Source: Chthonomonadales bacterium (lineage in GTDB: Bacteria > Armatimonadota > Chthonomonadetes > Chthonomonadales > CAJBBX01). Taken from it: a stretch of DNA of 64,000 nt. The stretch spans positions 119,389 through 183,388 of the forward strand of contig JADLGO010000067.1 in assembly GCA_020849275.1 (NCBI GenBank), read 5' to 3'. Made by a program: the position numbers and the translations under genes. The notes beneath the pieces were generated by a model that saw only the letters and a program-made list of their open reading frames with translations, made no database searches and was not told the origin of the DNA. How positions within the stretch are numbered: position 1 is the stretch's first letter; the number at the start of each line of letters is the position of its first letter. Positions 57,503 to 64,000 of the stretch are shown in pieces.

Positions 57503-59155
57503 ATGGCGCAACCGGACGAACGCACGAACTACCTGAACTGGAGCCACACGGTCAAGTCGTGGCTCCTGACGACGGACCACAAGCGGATCGCGATCCTCTA
57601 CATGGTCTCGATCACGGTCATGTTTGCCCTTGGGGGCCTGGCCGCGGCGGTGATCCGAATGGCGCTGGTCGTCCCGCAGGACACCCTGATTCGCCACGAG
57701 ACCTACAACAAGATGTTCTCGATGCACGGCGTGATCATGGTGTTCCTGTTCCTGGTACCGTCGATACCGGCCGTGCTCGGCAACTTTCTGCTCCCCCTGA
57801 TGGTGGGAGCCCGCGACCTGGCCTTCCCGCGGCTGAACCTGCTGAGCTGGTACCTGTACATCATCGGCGGCCTGTGCGTCGTGGGCGCCATGCTGGCGGG
57901 GGGCGTCGACACCGGCTGGACGTTCTACACGCCCTACAGCAGCATCTACAGCAACTCTCACGTCACGCTGACCATAGTTGGCGTGTTCATCGCCGGGTTC
58001 TCATCGATCGCCACAGGCATCAACTTCATCGTGACCACGCACAAGATGCGCGCGCCCGGGCTCACATGGTTCCGGCTGCCCCTCTTCGTCTGGTCGCTGT
58101 ACGCCACGAGCATCATCTTCGTCCTCGGCACGCCCGTCGTCGCGATCACCCTTGCCCTGGTTGTCGCCGAGCGCGTGGTGCACCTGGGCGTGTTTGACCC
58201 GGCGCTTGGCGGCGACCCCATCCTCTTCCAGCATCTGTTCTGGTTCTACTCACACCCGGCCGTCTACATCATGGTCCTGCCGTCGATGGGCGTAGTCAGC
58301 GAGCTGGTGCCGTGCTTCTCGCGCAAACGCGCGTTCGGCTACCCCTTCATTGCGTTCTCGAGTCTGGCCATCGCCGTCCTGGGCTTCCTCGTCTGGGGGC
58401 ACCACATGTTCGTGTCGGGCCAGGCCGTGTGGACGGGAATGGTCTTCTCGTTCCTGAGCTTCCTGATCGCCGTTCCGTCCGCCATCAAGGTCTTCAACTG
58501 GACGGCGACCATGTACAAGGGGCGCATCTGGTTCACCGCTCCCATGCTCTATGCGCTCGGCTTCATCGGGCTGTTTACGGTGGGGGGGCTGACCGGCCTT
58601 TTCCTGGCCGCGCTGACGGTGGATGTGCACGTCCACGACACCTACTTCGTAATCGCCCACTTCCACTACATCATGGTGGGTGGCGCGATCATGGGCTACA
58701 TGGGCGGCATCCACTTCTGGTGGCCCAAGATGACCGGCCGGCTCTACCCCGAGGGCTGGGCCAAGCTCGCCGCGGGCATCACGTTCATCGGGTTCAACCT
58801 CACCTTCTTCCCGCAGTTCCTCCTGGGCCTGCAAGGGATGCCGAGGCGCTATCACTGGTACCCGCCGGAGTGGCAGTCCCTCAACGTGCTCTCGTCGGCG
58901 GGCGCCTCCATCCTGGCCGTCGGCTACGCGATCCCGCTGACCTACCTGATCTGGTCGCTCTGGTATGGAGCGAAGGCGGGCAAGAACCCATGGGGCGCGG
59001 TCGGGCTGGAGTGGACGACGACCTCGCCGCCGCCCACACACAACTTCCCGCGGACACCCGTGGTGACCTGGGAAGCCTACGACTACCGCGACGAGGAGCC
59101 GCCGACGGAGGAGGAGCGGGAGCCCGTGAGCGTCCCCGCGGGAGGCGAGCGATGA
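57503..59155 (+). CDS. coxA: Cytochrome c oxidase subunit I, A2-type
   Basis: A 550-residue heme-copper oxidase core with 12 predicted helices. Low-spin heme ligand H75 ([10 protein letters not shown]); CuB ligand H251 with the cross-linked Y255 (YSHPAVYIM); WGHHMFVSG; and [17 protein letters not shown]. The Glu of the D-channel (HPEV) is replaced: the motif reads YSHPAV, which marks A2-type oxidases. A Lys of the K-channel is kept (SAIKVFNW). It reduces oxygen to water and pumps protons. Its stop overlaps coxC (ATGA). Confidence 0.96.
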   Translation: MAQPDERTNYLNWSHTVKSWLLTTDHKRIAILYMVSITVMFALGGLAAAVIRMALVVPQDTLIRHETYNKMFSMHGVIMVFLFLVPSIPAVLGNFLLPLMVGARDLAFPRLNLLSWYLYIIGGLCVVGAMLAGGVDTGWTFYTPYSSIYSNSHVTLTIVGVFIAGFSSIATGINFIVTTHKMRAPGLTWFRLPLFVWSLYATSIIFVLGTPVVAITLALVVAERVVHLGVFDPALGGDPILFQHLFWFYSHPAVYIMVLPSMGVVSELVPCFSRKRAFGYPFIAFSSLAIAVLGFLVWGHHMFVSGQAVWTGMVFSFLSFLIAVPSAIKVFNWTATMYKGRIWFTAPMLYALGFIGLFTVGGLTGLFLAALTVDVHVHDTYFVIAHFHYIMVGGAIMGYMGGIHFWWPKMTGRLYPEGWAKLAAGITFIGFNLTFFPQFLLGLQGMPRRYHWYPPEWQSLNVLSSAGASILAVGYAIPLTYLIWSLWYGAKAGKNPWGAVGLEWTTTSPPPTHNFPRTPVVTWEAYDYRDEEPPTEEEREPVSVPAGGER

Positions 59156-59874
59156 GCGCACAGGCCATCGAGCCGAGCCGGAGCGACGAGCCCTTTCTGG
59201 GCGAGCAGTTCGAGAACCGGGACCAGCAGGACGAGGCCTACACGGTCGGGATGTGGACGTTCCTGGCGACCGAGGTGATGTTCTTCGGCGCGCTCTTCCT
59301 GTCTTACACGCTCTACCGCTCGCTCCACCCGGAGGTGTTTCGAGCGGCCCACCACTACCTGAGCGTGCCGATGGGCACGATCAACACCGCCGTTCTGCTC
59401 ACCAGCAGCTTCACCATGGCGCTGGCCGTGCGGGCCTCACAGCTCCGGCAGCGCAGGGTGGTGATGCTCTTCCTTGCCGTGACCAGCGTCCTTGCTCTCG
59501 CGTTCCTCGTCATCAAGGGGTTCGAATGGAGCCACGAGTTCGAGGAGAGGCATCTGCCCGGGCCGACGTTCCAGTTCAGCGAGCACCAGCCGCCCGGCGC
59601 GACGGTGACAACGGCCGAAGCTGGACGCGTCGGCGCGGTGCTGCCGGGAGACGTACCGCAGATCTTCTTCGTTCTCTACTTCGCCATGACCGGACTGCAC
59701 GCGATCCACGTCATCGTCGGCATCCTGGTGATGTGGGGGTTGATCGCGTTGCTGGCAGCCGACAGTCCCCTTGTGCGCTACTACATGCCGACGGAGATGG
59801 CCGGCCTCTACTGGCACTTCGTCGACATCGTCTGGATATTCCTGTATCCTCTGTTCTACCTGATACCGAGGTGA
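59152..59874 (+). CDS. coxC: Cytochrome c oxidase subunit III
   Basis: A 240-residue membrane protein of the CoxC family with five predicted helices ([22 protein letters not shown] near 34-55; [36 protein letters not shown] at the end). It stabilises subunit I. ATG 59152 has GGAGG upstream and overlaps the coxA stop by 4 bases. A loop of about 60 residues between helices contains the acidic WSHEFEERH. Confidence 0.93.
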   Translation: MSAQAIEPSRSDEPFLGEQFENRDQQDEAYTVGMWTFLATEVMFFGALFLSYTLYRSLHPEVFRAAHHYLSVPMGTINTAVLLTSSFTMALAVRASQLRQRRVVMLFLAVTSVLALAFLVIKGFEWSHEFEERHLPGPTFQFSEHQPPGATVTTAEAGRVGAVLPGDVPQIFFVLYFAMTGLHAIHVIVGILVMWGLIALLAADSPLVRYYMPTEMAGLYWHFVDIVWIFLYPLFYLIPR

Positions 59875-59878
59875 TGCC

Positions 59879-60217
59879 GTGACCGATCACGCCTCGAACA
59901 CACATGGCGAGCACACCGGCCATGTACAGCCCGTGAGGGCCTACGCGGCCGTCTACGTGGCGCTCATCGTCCTGCTCGGAGCCACGGTCGGGGTCTACTA
60001 CATCAGCACGCCCTGGCACTTCCTGAACAACATCATCGCGATGACGATCGCCATCATCAAGGCAACCCTCGTCATCCTGGTGTTCATGGGCGTCCGCTAC
60101 GGGACGAAGCTGACGTGGCTCTACGTGGCCGCGGGATTCCTGTGGCTGGCCATCATGTTCGTCTTCACGCTGACCGACTACCTGTCGCGGCAGTGGGTGC
60201 CGGTCCGCGGCTTCTGA
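59879..60217 (+). CDS. coxD: Cytochrome c oxidase subunit IV (prokaryotic type)
   Basis: A 112-residue protein with three predicted helices (about 22-42, 48-71 and 79-99), typical of the small fourth subunit of bacterial caa3 oxidases. The N-terminus is His-rich (HASNTHGEHTGH), which may bind metal. GTG 59879 is the start, 4 bases after the coxC stop. It ends the operon; an 87-base convergent gap follows without a clear terminator. Confidence 0.88.
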   Translation: MTDHASNTHGEHTGHVQPVRAYAAVYVALIVLLGATVGVYYISTPWHFLNNIIAMTIAIIKATLVILVFMGVRYGTKLTWLYVAAGFLWLAIMFVFTLTDYLSRQWVPVRGF

Positions 60218-60304
60218 CGGGTCACGACTGGGGCTGGAGGGATGGACGGTAGCGGGCAGGGCGAACGGTGGCGGGAAGGCCGGGCGGGCCAACCGGACGG
60301 TCGC

Positions 60305-62143
60305 TCAGGCAAGCGCCCTGAGGACCGCCTCGGCCACCTTGTGGTTGCCGAATGGCGGCATCAGGTAGACTCCCTGCGTGTGCGATCGGGCGTCCAGCAG
60401 GAACTGGCGCGCCACGTCCAGTCCGTACCGCCGGCCGTCCTCCTCGGAGAGTTCGCCCATGCGAGCGCGGATGCCCTCCGGGATGCGGATGCCCGGCACC
60501 TCGTTATGCATGAACTCGCAGTGGCGAGCGCTGCGCAGCGGAAGCAGGCCAAAAAGCAGCGGCACGCCCACCTCGGCGCAGGCCGCCACCGCCACGTCCA
60601 GCACGCGCCGCTCGAACACCGGCTGCGTGTAGACCACCTCGGCGCCCTCCTCCACCTTTCGCTGCAGACGGCGCCGCTCGCCCTCGGCGTCGTCGGCGAG
60701 TGGGTCGAACGCGACCGCGATGGTGAAGCTCGTGGGCTGGCCGATGCCGTTGCCCGCCAGATCGATGCCCTCGTTGAACCGTCTCAGGATGCGCACCAGC
60801 CCCACCGAGTCCACGTCGTACACCGAGGTGGCGCTCGGGTAGTCGCCGATGTTGGCCGGGTCGCCCGTGACCGCCAGGATGTTGCGCACGCCGAGGGCGT
60901 GGGCGCCAAGGAGGTCGGCCTGGACGGCCAGCAGGTTGCGGTCGCGGCAGGCGAAATGCACCATCACCTCCACGCCCGTCTGCTCATGCACCAGGTGCGC
61001 CACGCTGGTCGCGTTCATGCGAAGACGCGCCCGAGCACCATCCGAGATGTCGATCATGTCGACGCCGCGCTCCTTGAGCGCGCGGGCGCCCTCGAGGACG
61101 CGGCTGATGTCGAGGCCGCGCGGGAGGTCGAGCTCGACGGTCGTCAGGTACTCGCGGCCGAGCTTCTGCCGGAGGGCGGAAGGCGCCGCGCTCGGCGCGG
61201 GCCGCTCCGCCGCCTCGCGCTCGCGCACCACCACCCGCTCGCGCGCCTCGCGCGAGACGGGGCGGATTTCGGCCACGGCGCCGGCGATCGCCTCGATGTG
61301 GGCTGGCCCTGTGCCGCAGCAGCCGCCGATGATGCCGGCGCCAGCCTCGGCGAGCTGCCGGGCGTAGCGCGCGAAGTACTCCGGCGTCACCGCGTAACGG
61401 ATGGCGTTGCCGATGCGCTGCGGAAGGCCTGGAGTCGGCATTGCGGAGAGCGGCGCGGCGCAGACCTCCGCCATGCCGCGCACCACGGCCAGCATTCGCT
61501 GCGGTCCGATGGCGCAGTTGGCGCCGACGGCAACGACGCCGTCCCATGCGGCGACCTCGGCGGCGACTCGTCCCGGCAGGCCGCCGCTCAACGTTTCACC
61601 GTCCTCGATGAAGACTTTGGTCGCCACGATCGCGACGTCGGCGAGATCCCGCACCACGCGATGGGCAATGCGGAGCTCGTCCAGGTCGTTGAAGGTCTCC
61701 AGCACGATCAGGTCGACGCCCTCTTCCAGCAGCGCCGCCGCCTGCTCGCGAAACGCCTGCTCGGCCAGGTCGGGCCGCACCGCGCCGACCGGAGCGAGTG
61801 CCTTGCCGCACGGCCCGATGGCGCCCGCCACGAGCGCGCCCGCGCCGGCGGCCGCCGCACGGGCGAGCCGTACCGCCCTCCGGTTGATCTCTTCCACACG
61901 GTCATCGAGCGCGAAGGCCGCGAGCTTGATGGCGTTGGCGCCGAACGTGTTGGTTTCCAGCAGCCGCGCGCCGGCGCACACGTACTCGGCGTGAACGGCG
62001 AGCACGGCGTCCGGGTTCGCCAGGTTGGCACGGTCGTAGGGCGGAGGCACGTCGCGGGCCTGGAGCACGGTACCCATGGCGCCGTCGGCAACCAGGATGC
62101 GCTCGGCCAGGATGCCGCTGAGCTCGGACGGTGTGAGAGCCAT
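60305..62143 (-). CDS. Bifunctional homocysteine S-methyltransferase/methylenetetrahydrofolate reductase
   Basis: 612 residues. The N-terminal half (about 1-300) is a homocysteine methyltransferase barrel with the zinc ligands C210 (GANCAIGP) and C275-C276 (GGCCGTGP). The C-terminal half (about 320-610) is a MetF-like FAD barrel with NILAVTGDPA and an HFACRDRNLLA motif. Such fusions occur in many bacteria and join methionine synthesis to one-carbon reduction. No B12 domain is present. ATG 62143 is chosen because the ATG at 62188 lies within the -10 box of the promoter. Short leader, no riboswitch space. Confidence 0.92.
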   Translation of the reverse strand: MALTPSELSGILAERILVADGAMGTVLQARDVPPPYDRANLANPDAVLAVHAEYVCAGARLLETNTFGANAIKLAAFALDDRVEEINRRAVRLARAAAAGAGALVAGAIGPCGKALAPVGAVRPDLAEQAFREQAAALLEEGVDLIVLETFNDLDELRIAHRVVRDLADVAIVATKVFIEDGETLSGGLPGRVAAEVAAWDGVVAVGANCAIGPQRMLAVVRGMAEVCAAPLSAMPTPGLPQRIGNAIRYAVTPEYFARYARQLAEAGAGIIGGCCGTGPAHIEAIAGAVAEIRPVSREARERVVVREREAAERPAPSAAPSALRQKLGREYLTTVELDLPRGLDISRVLEGARALKERGVDMIDISDGARARLRMNATSVAHLVHEQTGVEVMVHFACRDRNLLAVQADLLGAHALGVRNILAVTGDPANIGDYPSATSVYDVDSVGLVRILRRFNEGIDLAGNGIGQPTSFTIAVAFDPLADDAEGERRRLQRKVEEGAEVVYTQPVFERRVLDVAVAACAEVGVPLLFGLLPLRSARHCEFMHNEVPGIRIPEGIRARMGELSEEDGRRYGLDVARQFLLDARSHTQGVYLMPPFGNHKVAEAVLRALA

Positions 62144-62187
62144 CGAGGGGTCCCCTGGGGATATGTCTAGCTGAGTTAGCCAGCGCA

Positions 62188-62216
62188 AGTATACCCTCGA
62201 GGGCAGGGGCAGTCAA
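62188..62216 (-). promoter_or_regulatory. Promoter of the methionine/MTHFR gene
   Basis: On the minus strand, TTGACT (62216-62211), a 17-base spacer and TATACT (62193-62188). The leader to ATG 62143 is about 40 bases. Divergent from the promoter at 62286-62315. Confidence 0.8.
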
Positions 62217-62285
62217 CGCGAGGGCCGCCGCGGGCCGCGCGAGCCCCTGCCGGGCGGCGCAGCGCCGACTCGGCGCAAAAACAGG

Positions 62286-62315
62286 TTGACATATATGGCC
62301 GCTATTTGGTATTCT
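62286..62315 (+). promoter_or_regulatory. Promoter upstream of the FxLYD-like gene
   Basis: TTGACA (62286-62291), an 18-base spacer and TATTCT (62310-62315). The local sequence is AT-rich compared with its surroundings. The leader to ATG 62426 is about 105 bases. Confidence 0.75.
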
Positions 62316-62425
62316 GACCGCACACTTATCTACTATCCGGCCCGTGGTGGCCGCTCGTTGGTGCTCACGCCGGGCAGGGCGTGGCCCCGCCAACGAGCCG
62401 CTTCCCCCGCCGCGAGGAGGCACCG

Positions 62426-62914
62426 ATGAGCGCCAGCATCCCGTTCAGCCGCCCGGCCTGCACGCGTGGCGCCGTCGGCGTCATCGGCGCGCTCCCGCGT
62501 CGCTGGCTCGTCGGCCTCGCGGCCGCATGCTTCGTTGGCGCGCTCGCCACGTGGGCCGCCCGCGGCTCCGCGCCGGCGCCCGCGCCCATCGCCGTCGAGC
62601 CTCCGCCCGCCGGCGGCCGGGCCAGCCTCCACCTGAGCTCCGTGACCATGGATCGCTGGCATGGCGGTCTGCGCGCCATCGGCCTGGCACGCAACGTCGG
62701 CCAGGCAACCCTCCGCAACGTCGAGGCCGTTGTTGAGCTATACGACGCCCGCCACCGGCTGCGCGGCGTCGAGAGCTCCCTGCTCGAGATCGCCACGATC
62801 GGCGCCGGGGAGTCGTCTCCCTTTCGCGTGATCACGGACGACCGACCCGACATCGCCTTCGCCCGGGTGCGGTTTCGCCATCTGCTGGGCCGCGCCATCC
62901 CGACGCGCATGTAG
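62426..62914 (+). CDS. Membrane-anchored FxLYD-like domain protein
   Basis: A 162-residue protein with one membrane helix (about 27-44, RRWLVGLAAACFVGALATW) and a beta-sandwich outside. NVEAVVELYDARHRLRG (98-114) is the core strand pattern of FxLYD domains, which are immunoglobulin-like. The function of such domains is unknown. ATG 62426 has GAGGAGG upstream; an extension to 62381 is not needed. The sugar isomerase gene follows at 63044. Confidence 0.68.
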   Translation: MSASIPFSRPACTRGAVGVIGALPRRWLVGLAAACFVGALATWAARGSAPAPAPIAVEPPPAGGRASLHLSSVTMDRWHGGLRAIGLARNVGQATLRNVEAVVELYDARHRLRGVESSLLEIATIGAGESSPFRVITDDRPDIAFARVRFRHLLGRAIPTRM

Positions 62915-63043
62915 GTCTTACTCCCTCGTGGCAGGATCGCGGCCGACGTGGAGCGAACACCCTGCGCGAGCGCCGCGCCGCGCGGCGGCGCCCGGTGGCC
63001 GGCCCCTCGCTCGCCGCCGACCGCGCACATGGAGGAGCCCACC

Positions 63044-63841
63044 GTGAAGCTGTCGTGTCAGGAAGGTCTCGTTCCCGGGCGGTCGTTCGCCGAGAAGCTC
63101 CGCAACCTGGAAGCATACGGGTTCGACGGCATCGAGCTCAACGGCGGACCTCTCCTCGACCTGAACGGGCTCGCGGAGCGCAGAGCGGCGCTGAACGACA
63201 GCCCGGTCCGCGCCTCCTCTATCTGCGGCGGCTATCCCGCCGAGATCGTGCACCCCGACCCGCGCCGCCGGCAGACCTGCGCCGATGCGCTCCGGCGCCA
63301 ACTCGACCTGGCCGCCGAGTTGGGCGCAGCGGGTCCCATCACGGTGCCCATCTTCAACGGCAACGACCGCCTGCCCGATCTGTCGCCATACAAGACGCGC
63401 GCCGAGCTTGAGCGCGAGTTGCTCGCCACCATGCTCGCCCCCCTCGCTGCCCACGCCGAGCAGGTGGGAGCCGCCATACTGCTGGAGCCGCTGAACCGCT
63501 ACGAGTCGAACAGCCTGCCGCAACAGAAGGACGGCGCCGAGGTCGTGCGCCGGGCCGGAGGTCGCGGCGTGCGCTTGATGTCGGACGTCTTCCACATGAG
63601 CATCGAGGAGCCCCGCATCCCGGATGCCCTGCGCGCCTGCCGCGACGTGATCGGCCACATCCACCTGGCCGACAGCACACGGCACGAGCCTGGCAGTGGG
63701 TCGGTGGACTGGCGCGCGGTGATGGCAGCCCTGCGCGAGATCGGCTACGGCGGCTACATGGCGTTCGAGTGCGGTCTGAGCGGCCCGGCGGAGGAGGTGC
63801 TGCCGCGCAGCGCCGCGCACCTGCGCCAGTACATGGATTAG
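63044..63841 (+). CDS. Sugar phosphate isomerase/epimerase-like TIM-barrel protein
   Basis: A 265-residue xylose-isomerase-like TIM barrel (AP endonuclease 2 superfamily). Likely metal ligands and catalytic residues are E148 (LLEPLNRYES), D181 and H184 (SDVFHMS), H207 (GHIHLADS) and E242 (MAFECGLSG). Family members isomerise or epimerise keto-sugars or act as dehydratases. GTG 63044 is chosen because GGAGGAG (63031-63037) is 6 bases before it; ATG 63029 overlaps that ribosome site and is unlikely. The substrate is unknown. Confidence 0.85.
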   Translation: MKLSCQEGLVPGRSFAEKLRNLEAYGFDGIELNGGPLLDLNGLAERRAALNDSPVRASSICGGYPAEIVHPDPRRRQTCADALRRQLDLAAELGAAGPITVPIFNGNDRLPDLSPYKTRAELERELLATMLAPLAAHAEQVGAAILLEPLNRYESNSLPQQKDGAEVVRRAGGRGVRLMSDVFHMSIEEPRIPDALRACRDVIGHIHLADSTRHEPGSGSVDWRAVMAALREIGYGGYMAFECGLSGPAEEVLPRSAAHLRQYMD

Positions 63842-63863
63842 CGCGATCGGCGTCACCCTCCGT

Positions 63864-63921
63864 GTTGCCTCACCTAGAAACCTGACTTTGGCTCTTTCGT
63901 TGCCTCAGATAGGAATCTGAC
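63864..63921. repeat. Diverged 23-bp direct repeat with 35-base period
   Basis: Copies at 63864-63886 and 63899-63921 share 19 of 23 bases (both begin GTTGCCTCA and end CTGAC). The stretch has less GC than its surroundings. The layout resembles repeated transposase-binding sites at an insertion sequence end, but no transposase is visible before the window ends. Confidence 0.6.
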
Positions 63922-63923
63922 CT

Positions 63924-63943
63924 GGCGGCCTTGCCAGGCCGCC
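63924..63943. other. Perfect hairpin next to the terminal repeat
   Basis: GGCGGCC, a 6-base loop (TTGCCA) and GGCCGCC. It follows the direct repeat by two bases. It may belong to a mobile element end or be a terminator for the isomerase gene; there is no T tract. Confidence 0.4.
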
Positions 63944-64000
63944 GGCTCGCTGGCTGTGTGGGGAGCGGGGTGGCAGCGGGTGGCGCTGGCACCGGGCGCA

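Noticed and set aside
62186..62188. ATG 62188 as start of the methionine/MTHFR gene
   Set aside because: It overlaps the -10 box at 62188-62193; ATG 62143 fits the family start.
63029..63031. ATG 63029 as start of the sugar isomerase
   Set aside because: It lies directly before the GGAGGAG site that serves GTG 63044, and the family begins at that GTG.

Overview
High-GC (roughly 70% by eye) bacterial chromosomal DNA, densely coded, with about 46 protein genes and no tRNA, rRNA, CRISPR array or complete insertion sequence that I can see. The mix of secreted glycoside and polysaccharide-degrading enzymes, DUF4091 and DUF3160 proteins, PhyH dioxygenases, FG-GAP and HEAT proteins, an alternative complex III (ACIII)/caa3-type respiratory cluster and a fused CtaA-CtaB protein suggests an aerobic, polysaccharide-using bacterium. 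Armatimonadota is my best guess; Planctomycetota or Chloroflexota are alternatives. No marker gene in the window settles this.

Region 1 (1-9.5 kb): the tail of an unidentified gene, a PL22-type oligogalacturonate lyase, a radical-SAM sulfatase-maturase-like enzyme with a SEC-C tail, then reverse-strand genes: a membrane histidine kinase, an SMP-30 lactonase, a class III aminotransferase, and a compact cluster of a dual-OB protein, two overlapping DUF488 genes and a membrane coiled-coil protein interrupted by an in-frame TAG.

Region 2 (9.5-20 kb, reverse): a translationally coupled catabolic set (enolase-superfamily dehydratase, SDR, neutral-ceramidase-like protein), then CapA-like, DUF3160 lipoprotein, FG-GAP and DUF4091 proteins and a GH5-like glycosidase. 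Region 3 (20-30.7 kb): secreted GH78 rhamnosidase and a very large GH13 protein on the plus strand, convergent with a serC-HEAT-GH2 operon.

Region 4 (30.7-44.8 kb): a CsoR-controlled copper operon whose CopA ATPase carries an N-terminal cupredoxin domain; two PhyH dioxygenases, a beta-helix protein and a methyltransferase; a Nif3-family protein that has lost its metal ligands, with a D-2-hydroxyacid dehydrogenase; a three-domain redoxin/cytochrome c/copper-monooxygenase fusion; a Nudix protein and ndk.

Region 5 (44.8-60.2 kb): one long plus-strand respiratory operon, preceded by a strong promoter and a leader with six predicted hairpins: ctaA-ctaB fusion, actABCDEF, a small membrane protein, sco, coxB (with fused cytochrome c), coxA (A2-type), coxC, coxD. 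Together they encode quinol oxidation by ACIII, electron transfer to a caa3 oxidase, and heme A and copper-site assembly. The copper exporter and the Cu-containing proteins elsewhere in the window fit a copper-demanding aerobe.

Region 6 (60.3-64 kb): a MetH-like homocysteine methyltransferase/methylene-THF reductase fusion, divergent from a small FxLYD-like membrane protein and a sugar isomerase/epimerase. The window ends in a diverged direct repeat and a hairpin that may mark the edge of a mobile element.
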